This document shows, piece after piece, positions 46,482-58,517 of a stretch of 64,000 nucleotides of DNA. The stretch lies in the NCBI GenBank assembly GCA_029891385.1, contig CM057233.1, forward strand, positions 9,427,460-9,491,459. The letters run 5' to 3'. The number at the start of each line of letters is the position of its first letter. Positions within the stretch are counted from its first letter, which is position 1. The DNA comes from Erythroxylum novogranatense. Lineage: Eukaryota > Streptophyta > Magnoliopsida > Malpighiales > Erythroxylaceae. Made by a program: the position numbers and the translations under genes. The notes beneath the pieces were generated by a model. The model did no database searches. It was not told where the DNA came from and saw only the letters and a program-made list of their open reading frames with translations.

Positions 46482-49400
46482 TGTAGCATCCCGTTACCGA
46501 TGCGATGATCATCGTGTTATGAGTGTAGAGTTGTTAGTGCTTAATTTGTGATCGAGTGTTTTGTGGCCTCTGATTTTAGAGAGATAGATCATTTTGCACA
46601 TGCATATACATAGTGACATGCATTCATGATTGTTCCGGCATTTGATAGTGATTGTGTTTGGAAAAGTGAAATTGAGATGATTTTGTGAATTGTGATTATT
46701 AAAAATGTTGAAATAATTGGGTTAGTGAAATCTTGCGATTTTGAATTTTGGTGGAATTATTGTATTTGTATAAGTTGGTAAAATTATGGTGTATTGAAAG
46801 ATATATTTATAGTTGGGAGCAAGAAATAAATTAAATGAAGTTTTGGAGATAGTTTGGTTATATTGGAAAGGGGAGAACTAAATGGAGTTAGTTCAAAAGT
46901 AACTAAGTTAGAGTTTATTCATTAAGAAAGTGACATGTGTACTTGGACTTTGTACTCTAGCTAGGAGTAGGTGGTCACTATTCCTTGAGGGCTGATGGGT
47001 TAAGTCTTGTCCAAGCCTTCTTTATTCCTTTCTTTCAAAAACTTCTCTCTCTCCGAGACATAGAGCTTTCCCACCCAAAATATCTTCTAAGGGACTTTGG
47101 TGTTCTTCCTTTCTTTCACCAACCTTTCTCCGCCATTGGTGTTTTCGACTCTAAGGAGAAACCGAAGCTGATCTTTTCGTGTGGAGTTTAGGGCTTGAAG
47201 ATTTGTTTGAGTTCTCTACGGTAAGTGTTAGAGAAACCCTCATTGTTAGGGATTTGTGAAATAAAGTTGAGAGATTTCATCATCTTTATGGAAAATGTAT
47301 TTCATATGTTTGTTCATAAATACTGGGTAGTTGGGGAGAAATAAATTATGTTATAGTGTTAAATGAGTTGTTGAGAAAACTTTTGGTGTTCGGTGATATG
47401 ATCTATATAAGTGGACATGTTTCGACGGAAAAATCAGTGAAGAAAAATCATTTGAAGCGAAAATCGGTGAAGGAAAATCAGTGAAGCAAAAGCAGACGAT
47501 ATGGACTTGATATCGATAGATTTAGACAAAATTTCCTTCTTGAAAGTTGTAGATCTCTCTTTTCTCTATGAGATAGATGCCAAGTTTGTCCAATTTGAAT
47601 ATCGAAGTCAAAAGATATGATCTATATAAGTGGATATGTTCGACGGAAAAATCACCAAGAAAAATCAGTGAAGCGAAAATCACCAAGGAAAATCACTGAA
47701 GCAAAAGCAGACGATATGGACTTGATATCGATAGATTTGGACAAAATTTCCTTCTTGAATGTTGTAGATCTCTTTTCTATGAGATAGATGCCAAGTTTGT
47801 CTAATTTGAATATCGGAGTCAAAAGATATGATCTATATAAGTGGATATGTTCAGACGGAAAAATCAGTGAAGCGAAAATCATTTGAAGGAAAATCACCAA
47901 GCAAAAGCAGACGATATTGACTTGATATCAATAGATTTGGACAAAATTTCCTTCTTGAAAGTTGTAGATCTCTCTTTTCTATATGATATAGATGCCAATT
48001 TTGTCCAATTTGAATATCGGAGTCAAAAGATATGATCTATACAAGTGGATATGTTCTGGACAGAAAAATCAGCTGAAGCGAAAATCAGCTGAAGCGAAAA
48101 TCAGCTGAAGGAAAATCAGTTGAAGCGAAAATCAGCTGAAGGAAAATCAGCTGAAGCGAAAATCAGCTGAAACGAAAATCAGCTGAAGTGAAAATCAGCT
48201 GAAGCGAAAACCAGCTGAAGCAAAAATCAGACGGAAGGAAAGCGATGCATACATAGATCAGTGTTTTGAGGATAACTTGAACTATAGAGCTCCAAATGAC
48301 CTGATTCTTGAAGCATTGGATTCCTAACACATTTCTTTATCTCTCCACAAACAATTTATGGTTTTTAGTATTAATTTGGAAATGATTGATTGAATCAAAG
48401 TAAGGGTATTGGTGGAGGAACATGAACTAGATGTTTCTTGAACATGTTTCAAAGATCTTGATGATATCTCGGTGCGTGGTATTCCTATTAAGGTGATACT
48501 TGATTCGTTACGAACTAGAGAAAGAGGTTTATAATTGTGATAAAGATTGAGAGTTTGAATTTTAATTTACGGGATTGCAATTATCGAAAGAGAGTCCATT
48601 ATAGTTTCTAACGTGACCAAAGAGTTATGTTGTAATTAGCGGAGTATGATTAGAGTTTGAGTGAGTGAAGTTGAATTTAAGGGAATGCTATTGACCTAGT
48701 GAATAGTGAATTGTGATTGTGAAGCGAGAGATAGCGATTTGGGTCTTAGTGCTGGGAAATTACAGGTGAGTAACCTAGTTGGTTCCTCAGTTTTTATGTG
48801 ATTAAATGTGTTGTGAATGTGTGTGAATTAAGTGTCAAAGTGAGTGATATAAATGTGAAGTGAATGAGAATCAGCGTATAAAATTGTGAGTAAGTGTTTT
48901 GATTGTGATTAGCGAGTGAAGTGAGATAAATGTGTTAGAGACTGTGCAAGTGTTAGTGTATGCTAAGCATGAACATAAGTGGTAATTAATCAGTTGTGGC
49001 TGGAGCTTAGTGATCAGAGCTTTAAGCTCGATATCAGTGAATGGGCCTAAGGCCAAAAAGGAAATAGTGCATACCCAGAGGGCTCTCCTATTCCTAAAGT
49101 GAGTGGGAAGTAGTGCATACCCTGAGGGCTCTCCTACTTGCCAAAATGTGAATATTGTCGCTCAGTCACAACAACATCATAAAATGAGAAATTGCATACA
49201 TTATGCATTTGTCAGTGTAGCGAAATTGTGAATACGTGTGATGTGTGCATATTGTGAATTGATATGTGATAGTGTAACTGTGTAGATTGTGTAAAGTGGT
49301 TATAGTGTTATCAATTGTGTTAAAATATATCTATGAGATATATATTAGATGTATATGCATGAGTTGGGTGAACCATCGATGATAGTTTTTCATTGAGTTC

Positions 49401-49834
49401 GCAAACTCACCCAACATTGCAATATATTTTTCAGGTCAGCGTCAGTAGGACTCTAGCTCCCGTGTCAGACGTTTCTGCAGTGTGCGTTCGTGATCAAGAG
49501 CAGTGATGGATCGCAGGCCTGGTCATTTGGGGTGACTTCTTTTGGGACTATATTTTTGAGATGACCTAGTGTAGAAGTTTTATCGTTTTCCTTTTGGATT
49601 ATTGTATTTAGTTGTAGGGGAGTGATAGACTTGTCTATATTTTGGATTGATATTGTGAAATGAAAGAAATATTGTGGTTTTAAATATTAGTGAATTGCAT
49701 GTTGTGGTTTATTTTATTGATGCCACGCGAGTGTTTAGTGATCGTTAGCGATCGTAGCACTTCCTTACTGTGGGATATGCGTCGGAATGACCCACGGGCG
49801 TCCCGTGCGTACCCTACAGCAAGGGGGCGCTACA
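46482..49834 (+). mobile_element. 3' LTR of the nested chromodomain-type gypsy element
   Basis: TGTAGC to GCTACA, 3353 bases, followed by ATTAC (49835-49839), identical to the 5-base sequence before the 5' LTR. It lacks about 165 bases present in the 5' LTR around 41298-41464, just upstream of the candidate splice donor. Other differences are mostly transitions and small changes at CAG/CTG sites. Confidence 0.93.
48766..49434 (+). other. Candidate LTR-leader intron, 3' LTR copy
   Basis: Donor TTACAG/GTGAGTAACC and acceptor TATTTTTCAG/GTCAG, 669 bases. The exon side of the donor differs from the 5' LTR copy because of the nearby deletion, while the intron side is identical for ten bases. Confidence 0.45.
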
Positions 49835-49839
49835 ATTAC

Positions 49840-50749
49840 ACCAAAAAGGCTCTCAACGTGACACAAAGAAAGTGAGCTTGGTGAGACTAGAGGGACCAAC
49901 GAGGTGACCCACGCACATTTAGAGAGGAAGACTCCAAGACCAAGCAATCACCATTTGTTCTTCCATTTCTTCTACTCATTTCATATTTATCATGCTTGTT
50001 TTTATTATTTTCATTGCTACTACTGTTATTATGAGTAACTAATCCTTTCATTCTAGGATTTTAACGGAACCCTTGATGTAATCTCGGTTAATTGGTATTT
50101 TCTACGTGTAATCTCTTATGCTCGTTTTTACTTAAAGGCTTGATTATTGCAATTTGTTCTTAATGCTTTTCATAATTTGATCACCTATGAAATTGATTTT
50201 CTTAATCTTTGTGTAACGTAACAGGGAGCAATAGATTTGGAAGAAAATTGCAATAGCTTAGGATCACATTCATAGTGATTTGTGTCTAGGATCGGGAGAT
50301 ACCTATCCACCCTAAGTAACCACATTAAGTTTGATTTGATAAAGCAATCATCGAATTATCACAATTTACCATAGAAATATAGGAAATTGGTTCGATAATT
50401 AGGATTACTAATGATTCGGGAGGGCTTAGTAATTAATTCTGAATCTTAGGTTATCAAACCCGATTTATGAATTAAATCGAGAAAATTTCGACATCGAGGT
50501 AAAATCAAGGGGGAAGTTATATTCCTAGATTTTCATTCTATTAATATTTCTTATATTTTTATCTTGCGTTAATTCTCATTTTTATTTCATTTTTCAAACC
50601 ACAATCAATCAATCTTTTCTTTAATATTTATGTTATTAGCTTAAATTAGAAGTTATTACGAGTATTACGTTTTAACTAATTTGGTCTCTGTGGGATCGAT
50701 ATTTTTACTACTTGACGATAGAAACGTGCACTTGCGTTTATGACCAACA
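49840..50749 (+). mobile_element. 5' LTR, right part, of the Athila-like element
   Basis: It continues the LTR interrupted at 39053 and ends GACCAACA at 50749, matching the TGTTGG start. It contains GTCTCTGTGGGATCGATA and GTGCACTTGCG near its end, as in other Athila-like LTRs here. No gene is present. Confidence 0.8.
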
Positions 50750-50755
50750 AGTTTT

Positions 50756-50773
50756 TGGCGTCGTTGCCGGGGA
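50756..50773 (+). other. Primer-binding site (tRNA-Asp type)
   Basis: TGGCGTCGTTGCCGGGGA, one base (C to T) from TGGCGCCGTTGCCGGGGA, the site typical of Athila and related plant elements. Confidence 0.9.
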
Positions 50774-50857
50774 CCAATTTTTAGTTTTAACATTGATACT
50801 TGTTTTGAGTTTTGATTTAAGTTTACTTACGTGTCTCATTTTGTTCTTATTGGCTAG

Positions 50858-53800
50858 GTGATCTGCTTGCTCACCCGCTCTAAACCGATCCAACCTATAC
50901 GTGATCTTGAAATAGAGAGAACGTGTAAAGCGAATCGGAGAAGAGTTCGAGAACAAAGAGCAGCTGCAGCCAACATGGCAAATAATAATGAGACACCAGA
51001 ACAAACGGCCGAACGACTCCGAAATGAAGAAATACGGAGACAAGTTCGAGAGGAGATGGAAGTCGAGCAAAGAGAATTAGAACGAGCACGAAGTTGCTTA
51101 GATTTCCATACACCTACTTTTGATGAGAGAACGAGTATAGCTCATACTCGGATTCCAGCCACTCAAACTTTCAAAATCGACAGAGCGATCATGAATTACT
51201 TGAGGGACAAACCTTTCACCGGAGTGACATCTGATTGTCCCATCACGCACCTCAAAAATTTTCTTGAAATTGCTGATAGCTATCAAGTAGCAAATGTGTC
51301 AAATGAGCAAATGCGACTAAGGCTCTTTCCATTTTCTCTTACAGGTGCAGCCAAATAATGGATGTGGGATGCAAACCCAAAGGGTTTGTTGACGACGTGG
51401 GGCGAATTAAAGGACAAATTCATGAGAAAGTACTTCTCACTAGCAAAGACTCACAAGCTCAAAATGGAGATTATCAACTTCAAACAATCCGAGATGGAGT
51501 CATTAGTTGAAGCCTTTGAACGATTCAAAGAACTCCAAAGGAAGTGCCCACATCACGGGATTCCTCCATCATCTCTAGTCTCTCATTTATATCATGGGTT
51601 GACTCTCGCTACGGCAAGTCAATTAGATACAATTGCTGGAGGTACATTCTTAGAACTCAATCCGATGACGCTATATCGTTAGTAGAAAAGGTTACTGCTA
51701 ACAACTGTAGGGCTCATGAAAGAGGAGGATCTCAACCTACACGGAAAGCCCCCAATACGTATGAAATCAATCCCTCAGAATTGATGGATGCCAAGATCTC
51801 GAATATGTGCAAAAAAATCACAGACACTATTTTGGAGCAACTTAAACCCATAACACAACAGGTAAAAGCCATTACATTTACTTTTGATTATTGTGGTGAA
51901 AGCTATCATTATGAACAGTGTCCAAATGTCGAGCCACCGACCGAGACGGTAAATTATTTTGAGAATCAAAGAGCTCCGTATAATCAAAATGCAAACAACT
52001 ACAATTAGGGAGCAAGAAATTACCCTCCAAGACAAAATCACCCACCGGGATTCCAACCGCAACAACAAAATTGGCAATATCAAAACCAACTACAAGGACA
52101 ACCTCCAAATACATCCAACCAAGCATCATTGGAGAGTATATTGGGGAAGTTCATGGAGCAAAGTGGTCAGAGAATGGTTAAACTTGAAGAATCAACACGA
52201 AACTTGCAAACTCAAATAGGACAAGTGATTGAAGCTTTAAAAAGTCGTCCTCAAGGAACATTGCCAAGTGACACCGTAAATCCTCGAAAGGAACAACTTC
52301 ATGCCATCATTTTTAGGAATGAAAAAGAGGTGGATACAACACCAACTCCTAAAGGGAAAGAGGTATGTATAAATTCTAAAAATTCTAAAATTTTGCGGGA
52401 TGATGTTGTTATTGATGTTGATAGATCCATGAAAAAAAAGGAGGAAGAAAAACCAAGGGAAGACAAGGAAAAACAACTGAGGGAAAGACCATATCCTCCA
52501 CCACCATTTCCTCAAAGGCTAGCAAAGCAAAAGCATGAAAAAGGGTTTGAAAAATTTATGGATGTTTTTAAGAAACTAACAATTAACATTCCCTTTGCTG
52601 AAGCTTTAGAAAATATACCAAGCTATGCCAAATTTATGAAGGATGTTCTATCAAAAAAGAGAAGGCTGGGAGATCATGAAACGGTGGCCTTGACGGAAGA
52701 ATGTAGTGCAATACTACAAAAGAAGCTCCCACCAAAACTAAAAGATCCTGAAAGTTTTACAATTCTATGTGTAATTGGCACACAAATTTTCGGTAAAGCT
52801 CTTTGTGATCTTGGTGTTTCCATTAATTTAATGCCCATCTCTGTTTTCAGGAAATTAGGCATGGGAGCTGTAATTAAACTAACTTCGGTGAGACTACAAT
52901 TGGCCGATCGTTCCATTATCCATCCATGGGGAATTCTTGAAGATGTGCTAGTCAAGGTGGATAAGTTCATTTTTCCAGCAGATTTTATAGTTTGTGACAT
53001 TGAAGAAGATGCAGAGGTACCTATCATTTTGGGACGACCGTTCCTAGCCACAGGTAGAGTTCTCATCGATGTTGAAAAAGGAGAACTTACCATGAGAGTA
53101 AATGGAGAAGAGGTAACCTTTAGCATTTTTTCTTCAATGAAATTTCCAAATGAAAAATGTTATGCAATTTCTTCAACCAGGGCAATTTTAAATGACTCAA
53201 TTATGAATGCTCTAACCAATGATCCTTTGACAGCTGCTTTAACAACACTTAATGAGTTTGATGAAGAAGAAATTCTTGAATACATTAACTTGTTAGATGC
53301 AGGTTCATCTCTAAGATCATATAGACAAGTTATAGAGCCATTGAACAATTCCAAGGATGAAGTAGCAAAACCTTCAATCGAAGTACCTCCGGAGTTAGAA
53401 CTTAAGCAACTTCCTCATCACTTGAAGTATGTTTACTTAGGTGAGAACTCCACCCTTCCTGTTATTGTTTCCACAGAACTAACTAATGTGCAGGAAGAGA
53501 AGCTACTTCGCATGTTAAAAGGACATAAAAGAGCAATCGGTTGGACCATAGCCGATATCAAGGGAATAAGCCCACTTTTCTGTCAACATAAGATCATACT
53601 AGAAGAAGAGTTCAAGCCTAGTGTGCAACCACAAAGGCGATTGAACCCGAACATGAAGGAAGTGGTGAAGAAGGAAATCGTGAAATGGCTTGATGCCGGT
53701 ATTATTTACCCTATATCGGATAGTTCTTGGGTAAGTCCGGTGCAATGTGTACCCAAAAAGGGAGGAATGATGGTGGTGACAAACGAGAAGAATGAACTCA

Positions 53801-56295
53801 TCCCAACGAGAACCATTATCGGATGGAGGATTTGCATGAATTACCGAAAGCTGAACAAAGCAACAAAGAAAGATCACTTTCCACTACCCTTCATTGATCA
53901 AATGCTTGATCGATTGGCTGGTAAGGTATATTATTGCTTTTTGGATGGCTATGCAGGTTATAACCAAGTCCCAATTGCGGTAGAGGATCAAGAGAAAACC
54001 ACATTTACATGCCCTTATGACACTTTCGCTTTCCGACGAATGCCATTTGGACTATGTAACGCACCAGCCACATTTTAAAGATGTATGATGGCCATCTTTT
54101 CAGACACGGTTGAGAACGGTTTAGAAGTGTTTATGGATGATTTTTCAGTCCATGGAGATTCATTCGATATATGCTTAGAAAATTTAACCAAAGTTCTAGA
54201 AAGATGTGAAGATACCAATCTTGTGCTCAATTGGGAGAAATGTCATTTCATGGTACAAGAAGGTATTGTTCTTGGACACAAGGTTTCTAGTAAAGGGCTG
54301 GAGGTAGACCGAGCAAAAATCGAGACAATTGAGAAGCTACCACCACCCACCTCAGTAAAGGGAATCTGAAGCTTCCTCGGACATGCCGGGTTTTATAGAC
54401 GTTTCATAAAAGATTTTTCTAAAATCTCAAAACCCTTGTGTAATTTACTTGAAAAGGATGTCACATTTAAGTTTGATGAAAATTGCATGCTTGCTTTTCA
54501 GGTATTAAAGGAGAAGTTGGTGTCTTCACCAATTATTGTTGCACCCGATTGGAGCCGCCCTTTCGAGCTTATGTGTGATGCAAGCGATTATGCAGTGGGT
54601 GACGTTTTAGGACGACGGTACAACAAGGTTTTTCACTCTATCTACTATGCTAGTAAAACTCTTAATGATGCTCAATTAAATTATACCACAACTGAAAAAG
54701 AGTTATTACCTGTTGTTTATGCATTTGAGAAATTTCGATCTTACCTTGTTGGCACGAAAGTGAAAGTTTTTACAAATCATTCAGCCATCAAATACTTGAT
54801 TGAAAAGAAGGATGCTAAACCGAGACTTATTCAATGGGTCTTACTCCTCCAAGAGTTCGACTTAGAGATAGTAGATAGGAAGGGAACCGAGAATCAAGTG
54901 GCCGATCACTTATCCAGAATGGAGAACGCGGAAAGCTCTTCACCAAAAGCTGTGCAAATCAATGAGTCATTTCCTGATGAAAGACTCTTCATGGTGAATG
55001 ACAAACAAATCCCTTGGTATGCTGATTTCATTAATTATTTGGTATGTAAGCAATTACCTCCTGATTTTACATATCAACAAAAGAAAAAATTCATGCACGA
55101 TGTTAGAGCATATTTTTGGGACGAACCATATCTCTACAAGTTGGGTAAGGATAACGTATTGAGAAGATGCGTTCCTTTCGAGGAACAACAGAACATTATT
55201 TATCATTGTCATTCTTCTCCATACGGTGGTCACTTCAACGGTGAGCGGACAGCAGTCAAAATCCTTCAATCCGGATTCTTTTGGCCAACACTTTTTTGCA
55301 GATGCTCATAACTATGTAAGAAGTTGTGATGCATGCCAACGAGTCGGCAAGATCACTAAGAAAGAAGAGTTACCTTTGACTAATGTTCTTGAGGTTGAAT
55401 TATTTGATGTATGGGGAATTGATTTTATGGGTCCTTTTCCAGCTTCAAAGAGAAATATTTATATACTTGTGGCAGTTGACTATGTTTCAAAGTGGGTAGA
55501 AGCAATTGCTTCTCCAACTAATGATGCAATTGTTGTTACAAGATTTCTCAGGAAAAACATTTTCACAAGGTTCGGAACTCCTAGAGCCATCATCAGTGAT
55601 CGAGGGACACATTTTTGCAACAAACAATTTGCTAATCTCGTTGCCAAGTATGGAGTCCGACACAAGGTGGCACTCGCTTATCATCCACAAGCAAATGGCC
55701 AAGCTGAGGTTTCAAACAGGCAATTGAAGCAAATTCTCGAGAAAACCGTTGATGCCTCACCAAAGACATGGTCAATTAAGCTAGATGATAGCTTATGGGC
55801 TTTCCGAACGGCATACAAAACTCCGATAGGGTGTTCGCCTTATCAATTAGTATTCGAAAAGGCTTGCCATCTCCCGGTAGAGCTGGAACATAAAGCATTT
55901 TGGGCCACAAAGCAATTGAATCTCGACCCAACTCTAGCCGGTGAACGTCTTCTTCAACTAGAGCAAATTGAAGAATTTCGTCTTAATGCATATGAGAATG
56001 CACGAATTTACAAGGAAAAGACGAAGAAATGGCACGACTGGCACTTAAGGGAGAAAAACTTCAAACCGGGCCACTCGTGTTGCTCTACAACTCTAGACTC
56101 AATCTCTTTCCGGGAAAATTGAAGTCTCGATGGTCTGGGCCGTTTCGAGTATTGGAAGTTTTTCCCCACGGAGCCATTGAAATTTCACCTCTTAATTCTA
56201 CACATTCATTTAAGGTGAATGGACAACGCTTAAAGCTATATCTAGGAGGCGAAGTCGATAGGGGGACGACAACCATTCAGCTCATTGAGGCTTGA
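50858..56295 (+). pseudogene. Broken gag-pol of an Athila-like Ty3/gypsy element
   Basis: Gag covers 50858 to about 52100, including LRLFPFSLTGAAK and CPHHGIPPSSLVSHLYHGL; its zinc knuckle near 51882-51925 lacks the first Cys (FDYCGESYHYEQC). Protease is near 52798-53060 (CDLGVSINLMP, PIILGRPFLATG). RT is 53600-54420, with RICMNYRKLN, FLDGYAGYNQ and the catalytic FMDD near 54133. RNase H is about 54560-54930; a usual catalytic Asp is Asn in [10 protein letters not shown]. Integrase is about 55190-56100 with HHCC and DDE residues ([22 protein letters not shown]). Breaks are stops at 51356, 52006, 54076 and 54367, and single-base frameshifts near 51661, 55296 and 56062. The longest intact frame is 52129-54078. 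It is inactive but fairly young. I see no env-like ORF. Confidence 0.92.
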
Positions 56296-56338
56296 AGAAG
56301 CAAAAATGTCTAGCCAAAGACGTTAAAGAAAAGCGCTT

Positions 56339-56356
56339 CTTGGGAGGCAACCCAAG
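56339..56356 (+). other. Conserved post-pol hairpin (H1)
   Basis: CTTGGG-AGGCAA-CCCAAG, preceded by AGCGCTT. Counterparts are at 10467-10484 (decayed) and 5224-5239 (minus strand), where ATGGG/CCCAT shows a compensating base-pair change. Confidence 0.7.
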
Positions 56357-56680
56357 TTTCACACTTTTGTTGTTTTCATTTATTTTATTTACCCCAAATT
56401 CACGTGCTCTTTGTTTTCATTGCAGGAAATTGGACCTTACGAGCGAATTTTGATGGGAGAAATTACATTTCTGACAAAAAATTGGTCCACGATCATTACA
56501 GGGAAGATCTTTGTGCCTCTTACTCATGACTTTGCATATTGTTGGATTTTACGGCTATTTGTGTTTGCATATAATCTACAACATGTCTTAATTCGCATAC
56601 ATTATTGCCAACATTCTTTTTTTCCTCTACTATGCATTTACATGTTTACTTACCCACTTCAAATTGTGCTTGCATACCTT

Positions 56681-56698
56681 GACATTGAGGACAATGTC
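56681..56698 (+). other. Conserved 3'-UTR hairpin (H2)
   Basis: GACATTG-AGGA-CAATGTC, a perfect 7-base stem. The minus-strand relic has TGTACATT/AATGTACA at 5016-5037, with a G-C pair replaced by T-A. Confidence 0.65.
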
Positions 56699-58115
56699 CT
56701 ATCTGAGTTTGGGAAGGTGAGCATCATTTTTTCAATTTTTTTAAAAAAAACACAAAATACAAAAAACCATACAAAAAAAAGTCATTTTCTTGTATAGTTA
56801 AACCTCATTAAGAAATTTTGATCTTCAAAGGTTTTGATTTTGGCCTCACTTTTGGGAAATTGAGAATTGTTTGGAACCTAATTGGATTTACCTTTAGAAG
56901 GTTTGTGGATAGAATGTTCCGGATTTGTGCTTGGTATCCAATTGTTTAATCATACTCATATTCTTTGATTTGAGTTTTTCCATCTATTTTATTTGAGTTT
57001 TGATTATCCATTAAATTTTTAGGTAAGTTGGAGCTTAGTGAGATCTCGCCAATCCTAGAACAAGTTCTCTAGACCTATCAAGGCGAAATGTTAGCACAAA
57101 TTTGATAAGGAAGTGATTAAGGCATTTTCTTTAAATTATTAAACACATTCCTATTTTTGGCTTAAAATAACCCTATATTCCCTTTGGAGCCAAGTTGAGC
57201 CTAAGTAATATCCCTATTTCTTTGACACCCTCATTTAACCAAGCCATAAGCCAAGCATTTCCTACCTTTCATGTGGAAATGATTATTTAGGAGTAGGTTA
57301 TGTGGGGGGTTAAAAAAAAGACGAAAAAAAATGAATACAAAAAAAAAAGAAAAAGAAAAAAAAATGAAAAAAGCGAGCAAGAGAGTATTTTGCAAGTTAT
57401 CGCCCCTAGTATACAAGAAATTGAGTTTGGGGGAGAGTCAATTATTTGAAATTTGGAAATTCATCAAAAGTGAGTCAAGTCTTGTAATAGTTATCGTTTT
57501 AATAACATGTTGTCGTGTTTGAGTTTTGTCATTCTATAAAATAACAAAATAAGAATATAAAAAAAAACAAAATTTCCTTGTTTCCACAGTTTTACTTGCT
57601 CGAAAAAAAAAAGAAATTCCTTACATTTTCCTGTTTCTTGAATAATTGTTTCCATTTCATTTGAGCTTTTATTTTCCTTTTCTTTGGTCTGAGCTAAGTT
57701 TAAACCTCAACGACCCCATTACAACCCGAATAAGACCTTTTGATCCTTTGAAAATAAGTGCTAAAATTAGTGGAGATGGGATAGAGAATTTTGCCTATGG
57801 GATTGGTTAATTTGATAATATCTTTAGAGTCTCTTGGGTTGTAAATTGCCTTTGAGTTTATTTGTCTTTTCTCTACTCTTGTAAGTTGGTTCGTTTTTAA
57901 TTAGACTTGAATCAAGGAGTCTGTGTTTGAGCGAGCATTGGTATCCTTGCACTATGAAGGTGAGCATGGTTTGATAAGTGGCTAAAAGTAAATTTTAATT
58001 GGTTACTGCAATTCTGAAAATTCCAATTATTGTGTGTTCCTTAATCCATTTTGTAAAATTTTTCTTAATTTTGCTTAGGGACAAGCAAAAGTTTGAGTTT
58101 GAGTTTGGGGGCATT

Positions 58116-58517
58116 TGTTAGATGCATTTTCTTATTAAATTTCATGGCATTTTTCCTTTAATTTCTGGATTAATTATTAGGTTATATATATATTTTTCTT
58201 GCTAAAGTGCTTGGTTTGCCTGAATTCACATTTATAATTGTTCATGTTTAATTTGTAGAAAATGCGCTTGATTTTAGTTGTAAAGAACTGAAACAGTCCA
58301 AGGCGAAAATCAAGGAAAGCAGCTGGCGTTGGATGACTGCGTGAACAGTGGTGTGTGCGTAAGTTTGTGAAGAAATTAAGCAAGCATTAATTGGTCACTT
58401 CATTTACAATAGAGGTCAAGGTTTGTCGGCGTGGAGAATAATGCCGACTCCACAATTGAAAATAATGCAACAATTGGAGGCTTGAAGCATGCATGAGAGG
58501 AGCTATATAACACCAGA
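58116..58517 (+). mobile_element. 3' LTR, left part, of the Athila-like element
   Basis: It starts TGTTAGATGCATTTTC and matches 37710-38109 closely. The TATATAA box is at 58504-58510. It is interrupted at 58518 by an LTR in the opposite orientation; the remainder would lie beyond the window. Confidence 0.88.

Larger units (their letters stand above)
56296..58115 (+). other. 3' untranslated region of the Athila-like element
   Basis: It contains two hairpins (56339-56356 and 56681-56698), poly-A and pyrimidine-rich stretches, and the purine-rich run GAGTTTGAGTTTGGGGGCAT just before the 3' LTR, the likely polypurine tract. The frame at 56411-56797 has no recognised domain and is probably not a gene. 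No env-like protein is present. Confidence 0.75.

Noticed and set aside
56411..56797. 128-codon frame after integrase as a possible env-like gene
   Set aside because: It crosses the conserved H2 hairpin, has no signal peptide plus transmembrane layout that I would trust, and env-like genes are much longer.
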